From Paractinoplanes deccanensis (GTDB lineage: Bacteria > Actinomycetota > Actinomycetes > Mycobacteriales > Micromonosporaceae), in assembly GCF_016862115.1 (NCBI RefSeq), contig NZ_BOMI01000199.1, positions 1 through 56,453 of the forward strand: a stretch of 56,453 nt of DNA. The letters run 5' to 3'. Every line of letters begins with the position of its first letter. Positions within the stretch are counted from its first letter, which is position 1. The notes under the pieces were generated by a model. It saw nothing but the letters and a program-made list of their open reading frames with translations, was not told the origin of the DNA and ran no database searches. Both the position numbers and the translations under genes were made by a program. Below, piece after piece: positions 27,422-36,160 of this stretch.

Positions 27422-27805
27422 ATGAGCGCCGATTTCGCCAGGGTTCTCCACGGCCTGATGCAGAACCGTCGACTATCGGCCAGAGCCGTCAGCCGAGCTT
27501 CTGGCCGGGCCGAGTCGACCGTCAATCAACTACTTGCCGGCACGCTTCAACCGAATCACGACATCCTTCGAGACCTCGCGCCCGTCCTGCAATTGGATGC
27601 GGCCGATTTATTTGTCATTGCAGATCTTTCGTCAGATATCGAAACGGCCGCGCGAGAGCCCTACCCCGCAACCATCGAGATAGGTCAGCTCGTTGCTGCC
27701 GCCAGCTTCTTGACTCCCGCGGAGGTCAAGCAATTGATCCAAGCCGCGAAGGCCCTCAGGGGCGACAACCCCGGTGATCGCGGAGAGACACCCCGGACGG
27801 TGTAG
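27422..27805 (+). CDS. XRE-family helix-turn-helix regulator
   Basis: A 127-aa protein with an N-terminal helix-turn-helix (residues 8 to about 65): FARVLHGLMQNRRLSARAVS, then SGRAESTVNQLLAGTLQPNHDILRDLAPVLQLDAADLF. This is the lambda-repressor/XRE arrangement. The C-terminal half (LVAAASFLTPAEVKQLIQAAKAL) is helical and may dimerise. Codon and base use is less GC-rich than the flanks, a possible sign of transfer. It probably regulates itself and the divergent 162-aa gene. A strong hairpin follows the stop. Confidence 0.85.
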   Translation: MSADFARVLHGLMQNRRLSARAVSRASGRAESTVNQLLAGTLQPNHDILRDLAPVLQLDAADLFVIADLSSDIETAAREPYPATIEIGQLVAAASFLTPAEVKQLIQAAKALRGDNPGDRGETPRTV

Positions 27806-27841
27806 CGCCCGGCTCCTGCCGAAGGCTACTGGCCGCAGCCT

Positions 27842-27886
27842 GCGGGACCACCAACGCACACCTCTGCGTGCAGTTGGTGGCCCCGC
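27842..27886. terminator. Bidirectional terminator between XRE and RHS genes
   Basis: Nested hairpin: outer GCGGG/CCCGC, inner CCACCAAC/GTTGGTGG with one A-C mismatch between them, then GCAC/GTGC. It fills most of the 102-bp gap between two convergent genes. Confidence 0.75.
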
Positions 27887-27907
27887 GGGAGCAATCAACA
27901 CCAGCGG

Positions 27908-30900
27908 CTAACCGAATTCGAAGGGATCCCATTGCGCATTGCTGAGGTCGAACCCATTTCGGCCGAAGGCATCGCGAATTATACCTTCGGTGGACGCACC
28001 TGGCCGGTAGTGGCCCGAGAAGTTGTCGAATCGATTGATCACTCCACCCGGCCCCACGTCGAACGTGCCAGCGGCCAGCACACCCTTGCCTCGCGAGAGG
28101 CTTGTGTGACCCGCGCCCGGCGCGGTCTCCCAGAGACTTTCATGGAACGTCCGTACCGACTTGTCCGGCATCACCACGAAATGATGGTTGCCCTCCGCCA
28201 GGTTCGCACCGTTCCTCGTCCATCTATTCATGGGAATCCAGTCCTGAGGACTGTCATCCGCACCGTTTCGACCAGGATGCAGCAGGCCGTCACCGCAGTT
28301 GTGGACGAGAACGGACTCGTCGCCGGCGGCCACGTAGTACGTGTGGGTGTCGTTGACCGTGAGGTTGTAGACCGTGGTGGTCCCGGAATGGTCGACGGTC
28401 CTGGTGATGGTGACCGCGCGGCCCCGGGGGTCGCGGAGAGTGTCACCGGCCTTCAGGTCCTCGGCCTCGATCCAGCCCTTGCCGGGGCTGTAGAACTTGT
28501 GGCCCGCGGTGGCCGTCAGCTTTCGCGGCGGGCCGCCGCCGCCGGCGCCGGCTCCGGCCAGGGTCAGCTCGACCAGGCTCTTGTCGCCGGACCCGGTGAC
28601 CGACGCGGTGACCTGCTGGGGCTCGCTGACGCCGGTCTCGGCGTTCGTGGCCTTGACGGTGTCACCCGGCTGAACCTTCTCGATCGGCTTGGTGCTGCCG
28701 TCGGCCATGAGGACCAAGGTGCCGGCCACGAACGAGTTGGGCGAGGCGAGCCGCTTGCCGGCTCCGGCCGCGGTGTCGCAGCTCTCCCCGGTCGTCGACT
28801 TCCGCTTCTGTTTGACCTTGCCGGCGGCCTTCTGCGTGGTCGCCTTGGCCTTGGCGCCCAGGTCCTTGGCCGCCGCGACGGTGTTCTCGACCTGTTTGGC
28901 CGCGGCGGATTTCACCTTGTTGGTGGCTTCCCCGACGACCTTGGTGATGCGCTGCGGGATGCTCGAGAGCGCGGAGCGGGCCGCCTTCAGCCGGCCGTAC
29001 GCCTCGATCAGCCGCCGGCCGACGCCGATCGCCTTGACCGCGACCTTGGCCGCCTTGAACAGCTTGCCCCAGGGCACGGCCTGCAGCGCCGTGGAGATGC
29101 AGGCGACGATGTCGCCCTCGGTGACACACGCCTTCGCGTCGTTGAAGCCGACCAGGTCGAGGATCAGGTTGACGATCTCGTCGCCGATCTGCTTGACGAA
29201 CCCCTCGGCCTCGTCGACGAGCTTCTTCGCGCTCATCCACTCGGGATTCTCGACCTCGACCGTGGTGGTGCCGTCGGGGTTGTTGGCCACGACGGTGGTG
29301 GCGGCCGCCTCCGGGTTGTTCATCCGGTACTCGGCCGCGGTCGCGCTGCCCGTGAACGGCACCGTGGCGCCGTCCGGGTCGAGCCCGCTCGGGTCGGTCC
29401 ACACCGTCGGACGGGCGTTGGTGTAGGAGTACGTCGACACCGCCGGGTCCGTCGCCGGCTGGGCCGCCGGGTCGGTGGCGTCGAACCGGCCGGTGCTCGG
29501 GTCGTAGTTGCGGGCGCCCATCGCGTACCGGTCGCCCTGGCTGACGTCGCGGTAGGTGCCGGCGTACTGCACCGGGTTGGCCGGCGCGTCCGCGTCCAGC
29601 TTCTTGCCGCCGTCGGTCAGGCCGGTGCCGCGCGCCATGCCGAACGCGTCGTAGTCGTACGACCATTGCGGGGTGCCGTTGGCCGAGACCATGCCGGACA
29701 CACCGCCGAGCCAGTCGTGCAGGTAGGAATGCGTCCCGCCGTTGCCGGCCAGCATGGCCAGGGCCTGCCCGCCGGGGTTGTAGAGGTAACTGCGGGAGAC
29801 GTCGCCGTTCGCGCCGGTCTGGGTCTCGGCGGCCAGCAGCGGCCGGTCGCTGTTGAGGTCCCAGAGCCAGTTCTGCACGACCTGCTGGGCGCCGCTGCCG
29901 GTGACCGCCTTGATCCGGTTGCCGAGCGCGTCGTACGTGTAGCCGGTGGTCTTCCCGTCGACCGTGGCCGAGGTCATCGTGTGGTCGAGGGCGTACGTGA
30001 ACCGGTTGTTGCCGGCGCGGATCTGGTTGCCCTCGAGGTCGTACTCGAAGGTCCGCTCGTTGCTGCGGCTGCCCGTGATCCGCTCGGTGGTGAGCTGGTC
30101 GGCCGCGTCGTACGTGTAGGACGTCGTGGTGTTCTCGCCCGGCGCCACCACCTTCTTGGTGGTGCGGTTGCCGACCAGGTCGTACGTGTAATCCGTGCGC
30201 TCGGCCGACGCGCCGGCGCAGGACTGGGCGCCGAAGCACTCGGCGGTGAGCCGGTTCGCCGCGTCATAGGTGTACGCGGTGGCCTCGGTGACGGTCGGCC
30301 GGCCCGGCTGCCCCGTGGTCTCGGTGATCCGCGTGGGGTTGCCGACCTTGTCGAGCTGCAGGTCGAAGGCGGACAGGACGGTGTCGCCCTTGCCGGCCGC
30401 GATCCGTGTCATGCGCCCGGCCCGGTCGTAGCCGCGCTCCTCGACCACGCCGGTCGACGCCGGGTACGTGGTCTTGATCAGGTTGTCCGAGACGTCGTAC
30501 CCGAACTCGTACCTCGACGAGGTGCCGCCCTTGTTGCTGGTCAGCGACGTGATCCGGTCACCGTCGTCGTACTCGGCGGAGATCTTCGTGCCGTCCGGGT
30601 AGCTGCGGCCGATGATCCGGTCGTCGGCGTCGTAGGTGTAGCCGAACTCCTGGTCGCCGCGGATCACCTTGGTGAGCCGGTCGGTGTTGTCGTACTCGCG
30701 CACCTGGGTGCCGCTGGGATCGGCGGCGGCGGTGAGCTTGTTCTTGGCGTCGTAGCCGAACGTGCTGATCGGCCCGTTGTCGCCCAGCTGCTTGCTGATC
30801 AGCCGGCCCAGGTTGTCGTAGCCGTAGAAGATGGTCTTGGCGGGGATGTTCGGGTCGGGCCGGTTGGGCTCGACCATCCGCGCGGTGATCTCCTGGACGA

Positions 30901-33900
30901 GTTGGGAGTTCGCGTCGTACACGTACTCCCGCCGCCGGCCCAGTTGATCGGTGGTGGCGACCGTGCGGCCGGCCTTGTCGTATTCGGTGTACGCCGACCG
31001 GTTCAGCGGATCGGTGCGGCGCACCACCTGGCCGTTCGCGTTGTACTGGTAGGTCAGCGCCTGCCCGTTGGTCGCGTCGGGGCCGATGACCGAGGTGAGC
31101 CAGTCGTTGTCGTTGTAGCCCAGCCGCGTGGTGCGGTCGTTCGCGTCGGTGCTGGCGATCAGCCGGTCGTTCGCGTCGTACGTCCGCTTGCTGACGTTGC
31201 CGAGCGGATCGGTGACCGTCTCGAGGTTGCCGGCGCGGTCGTAGCCGTACTTGGTGGTGTAGTCGCTCGCGTTGTTGCCCTCGACGTTGCCGCGCGGCTC
31301 GGTGATCTCGATCGGCCGGCCGTCGTCGTCGTACTTCCAGGTGACCACGCCGCCGGTCGGGGTGGTCTGCTTGACCGGGTTGCCGGCGTCGTCGTACTCG
31401 ATGCCCGCGTTGGCCCCGCCGCTCTCCGACGCGCTGCCGGTGCGCCGGTTGGCGCCGTCGAACGAGCTGGTGAGCTCCTCACCGTTCTCGTTCGTCATCC
31501 CGACGACGTTGCCGGCGTTGTCGTAGCGCACGCTGGTCTTGCGGTCGAGCTGGTCGACCTGCCCGTTCGGCCGGTCCAGGGCGTCGAAGGCGGTGTCCAC
31601 CTTGGCCCGCTTGCCCGCCGAGCCGTACGGCCGGTCGGCCTGCACCAGGTTGCCGTTGAAGTCGTAGTGGAAGCGGCTGGTGTACAGCTCGGCCCGGGCC
31701 GGGTCGGCGTTGCCCAGCGGTGCCACTTCGGTGGAGACCCGGCCCGTGGAGTCGTACGTCCAGCTGGTGGTCAGGTTGAGCTCGCCCGGGTTGGCCGTGA
31801 CCGACTTGCGCCGGCCGGCGGGGGTGTAGGCGGTCGCGGTGGTGTTGCCGACCGGGTCCTTGACCAGCACCGGGCGGCCGGCCTTGTCGTAGGTGGTGTG
31901 CGTCGATCCGGACAGCGGGTCGGTCACCACGACGACCTGGCCGAGCTCGTCGAGGGTCTTCTTGTACGGCGCCTGCTTGCCGGGCTGCCGCACCTCGACG
32001 ACGGTGTTCTCCTCGTCGTACGTGTACCGCGTGCGGTAGGCGTCGGGGTTGGCCCCGGACACCGTGCCGCGCGGGTCGACCACCGAGGTCATCCGGCCGG
32101 TCCGGTCGTACGCCATGACGGTCTTGCGCCCGGTCGGCGAGATCTCGGCGGTGCGGTTGCCGTCGGTGTCGTACTCGTACGTGGTGGCCTTGTCGCGCGG
32201 GTCGGTCTTCTTGACCACGTTGCCGCGGCTGTCGTACTCGTACCGGTAGCCCTTGGCCTGCTCGGGATCGCGCTGGCTGGTGAGCTCGTTGAACTCGTTG
32301 TACGTGTAGATCCACTTGTTGTTGCGGCCGTCGCTGAACTCGGTGAGGTTGCCGCGGCCGTCGAACTGGCTGCTCTGGGTGAAGGAGAAGGGCTCCGGAG
32401 CGGTACGCGACCGCGGGTTGCCCGCCGCGTCGAAGGTCGTCTCCTCCTGGTTGCCCTTCGGGTCGACCACCAGGCTCTTCTGCAGCTTGCCGTCATACCG
32501 GGTGTTGACCACGTCGTTGTTGCCGTTGCGCGACCACAGCAGCACGTTGTCGCGGTAGCCGTCGACCACGACAACGCCGTCCGGGTCGGTGGTGGTCGCC
32601 TCCTGCTTGCCGGCGTCCCACGCGAACGTGGTCACCCCGTTCTCGGCGTCGGTCTGCCGGCCCACCCGCCCGGCGGCGTCGTACTCGTTGAACACCTGCC
32701 GGTTGCCGCGGGCGTCGACCACGGTCGCCAGCCGCCCGGCGGCGTCATAGCCGTACGTGGTGGTGTAGCGGCGCGCGTCCTGCACCTTGAGCAGCCGGGT
32801 GCCTTCGTAGTCGAACTGCACCACCCGGCCGTCGGGCATCGTCACCTTGGTGACCAGCCGCAGATCGGCCCGCGCGTCGAAGTCGGCAACCCGCCCGCTC
32901 GCATCGGTGACCTTGTCGATCACGCCCTGCGCCGTGTACGCGAGCGTCACCCCGTGCCCGCGGGCGTTCTTGATCGAGATCAGCTTGCCGTCGGCGTCGA
33001 ACCGCAGCACCCGCTTGTCCGGCGGCACCAGCTGCCATCCGCCGTCGACCTTGGTGAGCCTGGCGCGCACGCCGGCGGGCGCCTCGTAGCTGCCGTCGGC
33101 GCCGCCGGTGTAGACCGCCTCGGAGCCGTCCTCCGCGCGCACCCGGGCCGCGCCGCCGTCGGCCGACACGATCCGGATGTCGTACGTGGACGACCAGCCC
33201 GGCCCGAACATGCCCGGCGCCGTGTTGCCCGACGAGTAGTAGCGGGCCAGCCGGAACGGAATGCCGTACGAGGGCATGCCGAAGTCCTGCTCCACCCGCT
33301 GGAACGTGCCCGTGCCCGTGTTGACCATCTGGCCGCGGAAGGCCTGCGCCCGCACGGTCGCGCCCAGCACGGTCGCGCAGCCGCAGCCCACGGCCTGACT
33401 CGCCGGGACCGACGGCGGCGTCTCCACCCGCCGGGGCTGCGCCGGCTGCGACTCGCCGCTGGACAGCTCGCCCTCGGCCGCCGCCACGGTGATCGTCACC
33501 GTGTACTTGCGCGCCGGGTCGAGCACCCACCCCTCGGCCGCGCCGAAGGTCCGGCAGAACGTGGCCGGGTACGAGCACCGGCTCAGATCGGCCCGCCCCT
33601 GATCGGTGGAGCGCTGCTCGGTGCCCGACTCGACGTCGCGCACCGTGGCCCACCAGCGCGCCCACGACGTCGGGTCCCCGTCGGCGACCTGGGCGTCGAA
33701 GTACACGACGAGCGACGTGTCGCCGAGCGTGAACCCGGGCCGCACGATCGGCGTGCCCGGCGTCTCGGCCTTTTCATCGGCCTGCACGGCTTTGGCCGTA
33801 GCCGTCCGCCGCAGGGCGCGGCCGTCGGTCTTGACCGGCTTGCCCGCGGACTCCACCGCGGGCGGCACGGGCGGCGCGGCCTCCCCCGCCGGCAGGCCGT

Positions 33901-34069
33901 GGTTGGGTGTGGCCTCCTTGGGCAGGCCGCGATCCACCGGATCGGCCCCGGCCGGCGCGACCGGCGGCGGCGCCGCGGTCGCGAGCCCCGGCGGTGACAC
34001 CGCGAGGTAACTGGATATCAGGACTGAGGTCAGGGCTGCGGACAGCAGCCGACGGTGCCACGCGCGCAT
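27908..34069 (-). CDS. Secreted RHS-repeat polymorphic toxin with HINT protease and C-terminal toxin domain
   Basis: A 2053-aa protein. The start is ATG 34069, with GGGGGAG 5 nt upstream. A signal peptide (RLLSAALTSVLISSYLAVS, cleavage near ATA-APPP) is followed by a Pro/Ala-rich stretch and a beta-sandwich segment. A long array of RHS/YD repeats (YDxxGRxxxxxxPxG type, about 33400 to 29600) ends in the core motif TGRFDATDPAAQ...YSYTNARPTVWTDPSGLDP. A pretoxin helical linker (LVGFNDAKACVTEGDIVAC) precedes a HINT domain from Ser at 28735 to VLVHN at 28298. The last 129 residues after the VHN/C junction are the presumed toxin. RHS shells encapsulate such toxins and HINT domains cleave them free. 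The toxin has FHESLWETAPGAGHTSL and FDNFSGHYRPG motifs and is not a nuclease I recognise. No immunity gene is obvious next to the 3' end. Confidence 0.92.
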   Translation of the reverse strand: MRAWHRRLLSAALTSVLISSYLAVSPPGLATAAPPPVAPAGADPVDRGLPKEATPNHGLPAGEAAPPVPPAVESAGKPVKTDGRALRRTATAKAVQADEKAETPGTPIVRPGFTLGDTSLVVYFDAQVADGDPTSWARWWATVRDVESGTEQRSTDQGRADLSRCSYPATFCRTFGAAEGWVLDPARKYTVTITVAAAEGELSSGESQPAQPRRVETPPSVPASQAVGCGCATVLGATVRAQAFRGQMVNTGTGTFQRVEQDFGMPSYGIPFRLARYYSSGNTAPGMFGPGWSSTYDIRIVSADGGAARVRAEDGSEAVYTGGADGSYEAPAGVRARLTKVDGGWQLVPPDKRVLRFDADGKLISIKNARGHGVTLAYTAQGVIDKVTDASGRVADFDARADLRLVTKVTMPDGRVVQFDYEGTRLLKVQDARRYTTTYGYDAAGRLATVVDARGNRQVFNEYDAAGRVGRQTDAENGVTTFAWDAGKQEATTTDPDGVVVVDGYRDNVLLWSRNGNNDVVNTRYDGKLQKSLVVDPKGNQEETTFDAAGNPRSRTAPEPFSFTQSSQFDGRGNLTEFSDGRNNKWIYTYNEFNELTSQRDPEQAKGYRYEYDSRGNVVKKTDPRDKATTYEYDTDGNRTAEISPTGRKTVMAYDRTGRMTSVVDPRGTVSGANPDAYRTRYTYDEENTVVEVRQPGKQAPYKKTLDELGQVVVVTDPLSGSTHTTYDKAGRPVLVKDPVGNTTATAYTPAGRRKSVTANPGELNLTTSWTYDSTGRVSTEVAPLGNADPARAELYTSRFHYDFNGNLVQADRPYGSAGKRAKVDTAFDALDRPNGQVDQLDRKTSVRYDNAGNVVGMTNENGEELTSSFDGANRRTGSASESGGANAGIEYDDAGNPVKQTTPTGGVVTWKYDDDGRPIEITEPRGNVEGNNASDYTTKYGYDRAGNLETVTDPLGNVSKRTYDANDRLIASTDANDRTTRLGYNDNDWLTSVIGPDATNGQALTYQYNANGQVVRRTDPLNRSAYTEYDKAGRTVATTDQLGRRREYVYDANSQLVQEITARMVEPNRPDPNIPAKTIFYGYDNLGRLISKQLGDNGPISTFGYDAKNKLTAAADPSGTQVREYDNTDRLTKVIRGDQEFGYTYDADDRIIGRSYPDGTKISAEYDDGDRITSLTSNKGGTSSRYEFGYDVSDNLIKTTYPASTGVVEERGYDRAGRMTRIAAGKGDTVLSAFDLQLDKVGNPTRITETTGQPGRPTVTEATAYTYDAANRLTAECFGAQSCAGASAERTDYTYDLVGNRTTKKVVAPGENTTTSYTYDAADQLTTERITGSRSNERTFEYDLEGNQIRAGNNRFTYALDHTMTSATVDGKTTGYTYDALGNRIKAVTGSGAQQVVQNWLWDLNSDRPLLAAETQTGANGDVSRSYLYNPGGQALAMLAGNGGTHSYLHDWLGGVSGMVSANGTPQWSYDYDAFGMARGTGLTDGGKKLDADAPANPVQYAGTYRDVSQGDRYAMGARNYDPSTGRFDATDPAAQPATDPAVSTYSYTNARPTVWTDPSGLDPDGATVPFTGSATAAEYRMNNPEAAATTVVANNPDGTTTVEVENPEWMSAKKLVDEAEGFVKQIGDEIVNLILDLVGFNDAKACVTEGDIVACISTALQAVPWGKLFKAAKVAVKAIGVGRRLIEAYGRLKAARSALSSIPQRITKVVGEATNKVKSAAAKQVENTVAAAKDLGAKAKATTQKAAGKVKQKRKSTTGESCDTAAGAGKRLASPNSFVAGTLVLMADGSTKPIEKVQPGDTVKATNAETGVSEPQQVTASVTGSGDKSLVELTLAGAGAGGGGPPRKLTATAGHKFYSPGKGWIEAEDLKAGDTLRDPRGRAVTITRTVDHSGTTTVYNLTVNDTHTYYVAAGDESVLVHNCGDGLLHPGRNGADDSPQDWIPMNRWTRNGANLAEGNHHFVVMPDKSVRTFHESLWETAPGAGHTSLSRGKGVLAAGTFDVGPGGVINRFDNFSGHYRPGASTEGIIRDAFGRNGFDLSNAQWDPFEFG
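27911..28735 (-). other. HINT autoprotease plus released toxin module
   Basis: Within the RHS protein, 28735-28298 encodes the HINT fold (NSFVAGTLVLMADGSTKP at the start, ATAGHKFYSPGKGWIEA with the block-B His, NDTHTYYVAAGDESVLVHNC at the end). The junction Asn-Cys is the expected cleavage point. 28297-27911 encodes the 129-aa C-terminal domain. Ser rather than Cys is the first HINT residue. Confidence 0.8.
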
Positions 34070-34322
34070 GAGCACTCCCCCGTGACTGTGCGTTGACAGG
34101 CAGCCCACACGCTTCAGCATCGATACAGCTCAATCAATGGATCAAACGGTTAAGCCCTTCCTCGGCCGAACAGACGAGGTTACGCACTACGGGCGCGTCT
34201 GAACCGTTTCATCTACCGGGTCGGCGTGTGTGCCTACTTGGACGCGTCCGGCCCCGCCACAAACCCCGGCGCGAGCCGCCCCGGCGTGGTCGGCGGCATG
34301 ACGCCACGGTCTACGTCACCGG

Positions 34323-34829
34323 TCATTTGAGGCCGTGGTGCAACCGCCGATACCGGCTGCCGTGGAAGACGAGCGGCGCCACCTCCGGGTCGGCGTCCAG
34401 ATCGTGCACGCGCAGCAGCACGATGTCGTGGTCCCCGGCCGGGAGCTCCCGCTCGATGGCGCAGTCCAGCCAGGCGCTGGCCCCGTCGAGCAGGACCGCA
34501 CCGTCCGCGCTGGTGCGCCAGCGCAGCGCGGCGAATCGGTCGTCCGCGCGGGCGCTCAGTTGCCGGCTGATGTGCTCCTGGTGAGCGCCGAGCACGCTCA
34601 CCCCGATTCGCCCGGCCCGGCGCAACATCGGCCAGGTGGCCGAGGTGCGGGCCACGCAGACGGAGACCATCGGCGGATCGAGCGACACCGACACGAACGA
34701 GTTGGCCGCGAGACCGGCCGGCACCCCGTCGACGACGCCGGCGATCACGGTGACTCCGGTCGGAAAGGAACCGAAGACCTGTCGGAGGCGCAACGGTTCC
34801 AGAGCCGATGGAATGGTCATGGCCGTCAC
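34323..34829 (-). CDS. Flavin reductase (HpaC/NtaB type)
   Basis: A 168-aa split-barrel flavin reductase: LRQVFGSFPTGVTVIAG, then AGLAANSFVSVSLDPPMVSVCVA, and a late HDIVLLRVHDLD. Such enzymes use NAD(P)H to reduce FMN or FAD and hand the reduced flavin to a separate monooxygenase. The likely partners are the SsuD-like and acyl-CoA-dehydrogenase-like proteins encoded on the opposite arm of this island. The GTG start overlaps the FAD-oxidase stop (GTGA), so translation is coupled; an ATG three codons in (34820) is an alternative start. It is the last gene of the leftward operon. Confidence 0.92.
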   Translation of the reverse strand: MTAMTIPSALEPLRLRQVFGSFPTGVTVIAGVVDGVPAGLAANSFVSVSLDPPMVSVCVARTSATWPMLRRAGRIGVSVLGAHQEHISRQLSARADDRFAALRWRTSADGAVLLDGASAWLDCAIERELPAGDHDIVLLRVHDLDADPEVAPLVFHGSRYRRLHHGLK

Positions 34830-36160
34830 AACGCCTTTCCGGGGTTCAGGAGCCCGTACGGGTCGAACAGCGACTTGAGCTGCCGCTGCAGGTCGTGGTT
34901 GTCCGGGCCGAGCTCGCGCCGCAGCCAGGCCCGTTTCAGGACGCCCACACCGTGCTCACCGGTGACCGTGCCGCCGAGCCGCAGGGCCAGTGCGAAGATC
35001 TCGTCGGCGGCCGCGGTCGCCGCGACCATAGTTTCGTCCGCCACGATGATCGGGTGCAGGTTGCCGTCGCCCGCGTGGGCGAGCGTGCAGATCGTGATGT
35101 CGTACCGGCGGGCGATCGCGCCGATCTCCCGAACCGCCTCGGCGAGCCGGGATCGCGGGACGGCGATGTCCTCGATCAACGGCCGTCCGAGCCGTTCGAT
35201 GGCCGGCAGCGCGCCGCGCCGCGCGGCCAGCAGGGCGGCGGTCTCCGCCGGGTCCGCGGTGCTCCGCACGTCGGTAGCGTCCGTCCCGAGCACTTCCAGG
35301 GCGCGCGCCGCCTCCGCCGCACCCCCGTCGATCTGGACGATGAGCAGCGCCGAGGCGGCCTTGCGCAGGTGCGTGCCCTGGTCGGCGTCGATCGCGTCGA
35401 GGGTCGCCTCGTCGAGCAGCTCGGCAAGCACCGGCTGGATGCGGGCGCCGGCGAGCGCGACCGACGCTGCCGCGGCGTCGGCCACCGCACCGTAGGACGC
35501 GGCGATCGTCGTGGTCGGCTCGGGCAGCGGGCGCAACCGCAGCGTGGCCCCGACGATCACGCCGAGGGTGCCCTCCGAGCCGACGAACAGCCCGGTCAAG
35601 TCGTAGCCGGCCACGCCCTTGAGGGTGGCGCGCCCGGTCCTGATCAGGCGCCCGTCGGCGAGCACCACGTCGAGCCCGAGCACCGCGTCGCGGGTGACGC
35701 CGTACTTCGCGCACCGCAGCCCGCCGGCGTTGGTGGCGATGTTCCCGCCGATCGTGGAGATCTCCAGGCTGGCCGGGTCGGGCGCGTAGCGCAGGCCGTG
35801 TGCCGCCGCAGCCCGGTCGAGCTGCGCGGTGATCACACCCGGTTCGGTGACGGCGACCCCGTCATCGGCCCGGATCTCCCGGATCCGATCCATCCTGGAA
35901 AGATCAAGGACGATCACGCCCTCTCCGGCGGTGCTCGCGCCGGTCAGCGCGGTTCCGGCTCCCCGGGTGACGATCGGCGTACGGGTGGCATACGCGCCGC
36001 GTACCACTTCCCGCACCTGCTCGACGCCGCGCGGGAAGGCCACGGCCAGCGGAGAGCCGTGCGGCTGGACTCCGGACCGATCGAGCCGGTGGCCGGCGAC
36101 CACCGACGGCTCGTCCGTCCACTCGGCGCCGGTGTCCGCCAGCCAGAAAGGCCCGGTCAC
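34826..36160 (-). CDS. FAD-linked oxidase, GlcD/D-lactate dehydrogenase type
   Basis: A 444-aa protein of the PCMH-type FAD oxidase family. The FAD-binding half carries VTRGAGTALTGAS, the SLEISTIGGNIATNAGG loop, KYGVTRDAVLGL and GLFVGSEGTLGVI. The C-terminal half has HAGDGNLHP and GGTVTGEHGVGVLKR, which bind substrate and metal in glycolate and D-2-hydroxyacid dehydrogenases. It oxidises a 2-hydroxy acid to a 2-keto acid. GTG 36160 overlaps the stop of the upstream fusion gene (GTGA), and its own stop overlaps the flavin reductase start. Pairing with a ketopantoate-reductase-like domain suggests hydroxy-acid/keto-acid interconversion in one pathway. The actual substrate is unknown. Confidence 0.92.
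   Translation of the reverse strand: MTGPFWLADTGAEWTDEPSVVAGHRLDRSGVQPHGSPLAVAFPRGVEQVREVVRGAYATRTPIVTRGAGTALTGASTAGEGVIVLDLSRMDRIREIRADDGVAVTEPGVITAQLDRAAAAHGLRYAPDPASLEISTIGGNIATNAGGLRCAKYGVTRDAVLGLDVVLADGRLIRTGRATLKGVAGYDLTGLFVGSEGTLGVIVGATLRLRPLPEPTTTIAASYGAVADAAAASVALAGARIQPVLAELLDEATLDAIDADQGTHLRKAASALLIVQIDGGAAEAARALEVLGTDATDVRSTADPAETAALLAARRGALPAIERLGRPLIEDIAVPRSRLAEAVREIGAIARRYDITICTLAHAGDGNLHPIIVADETMVAATAAADEIFALALRLGGTVTGEHGVGVLKRAWLRRELGPDNHDLQRQLKSLFDPYGLLNPGKAL

Noticed and set aside
27932..33997. Open frame of 2021 codons on the plus strand opposite the RHS gene
   Set aside because: The minus strand has signal peptide, RHS repeats and HINT domain. The plus frame is a low-complexity Val/Arg/Gly mirror of the repeats.
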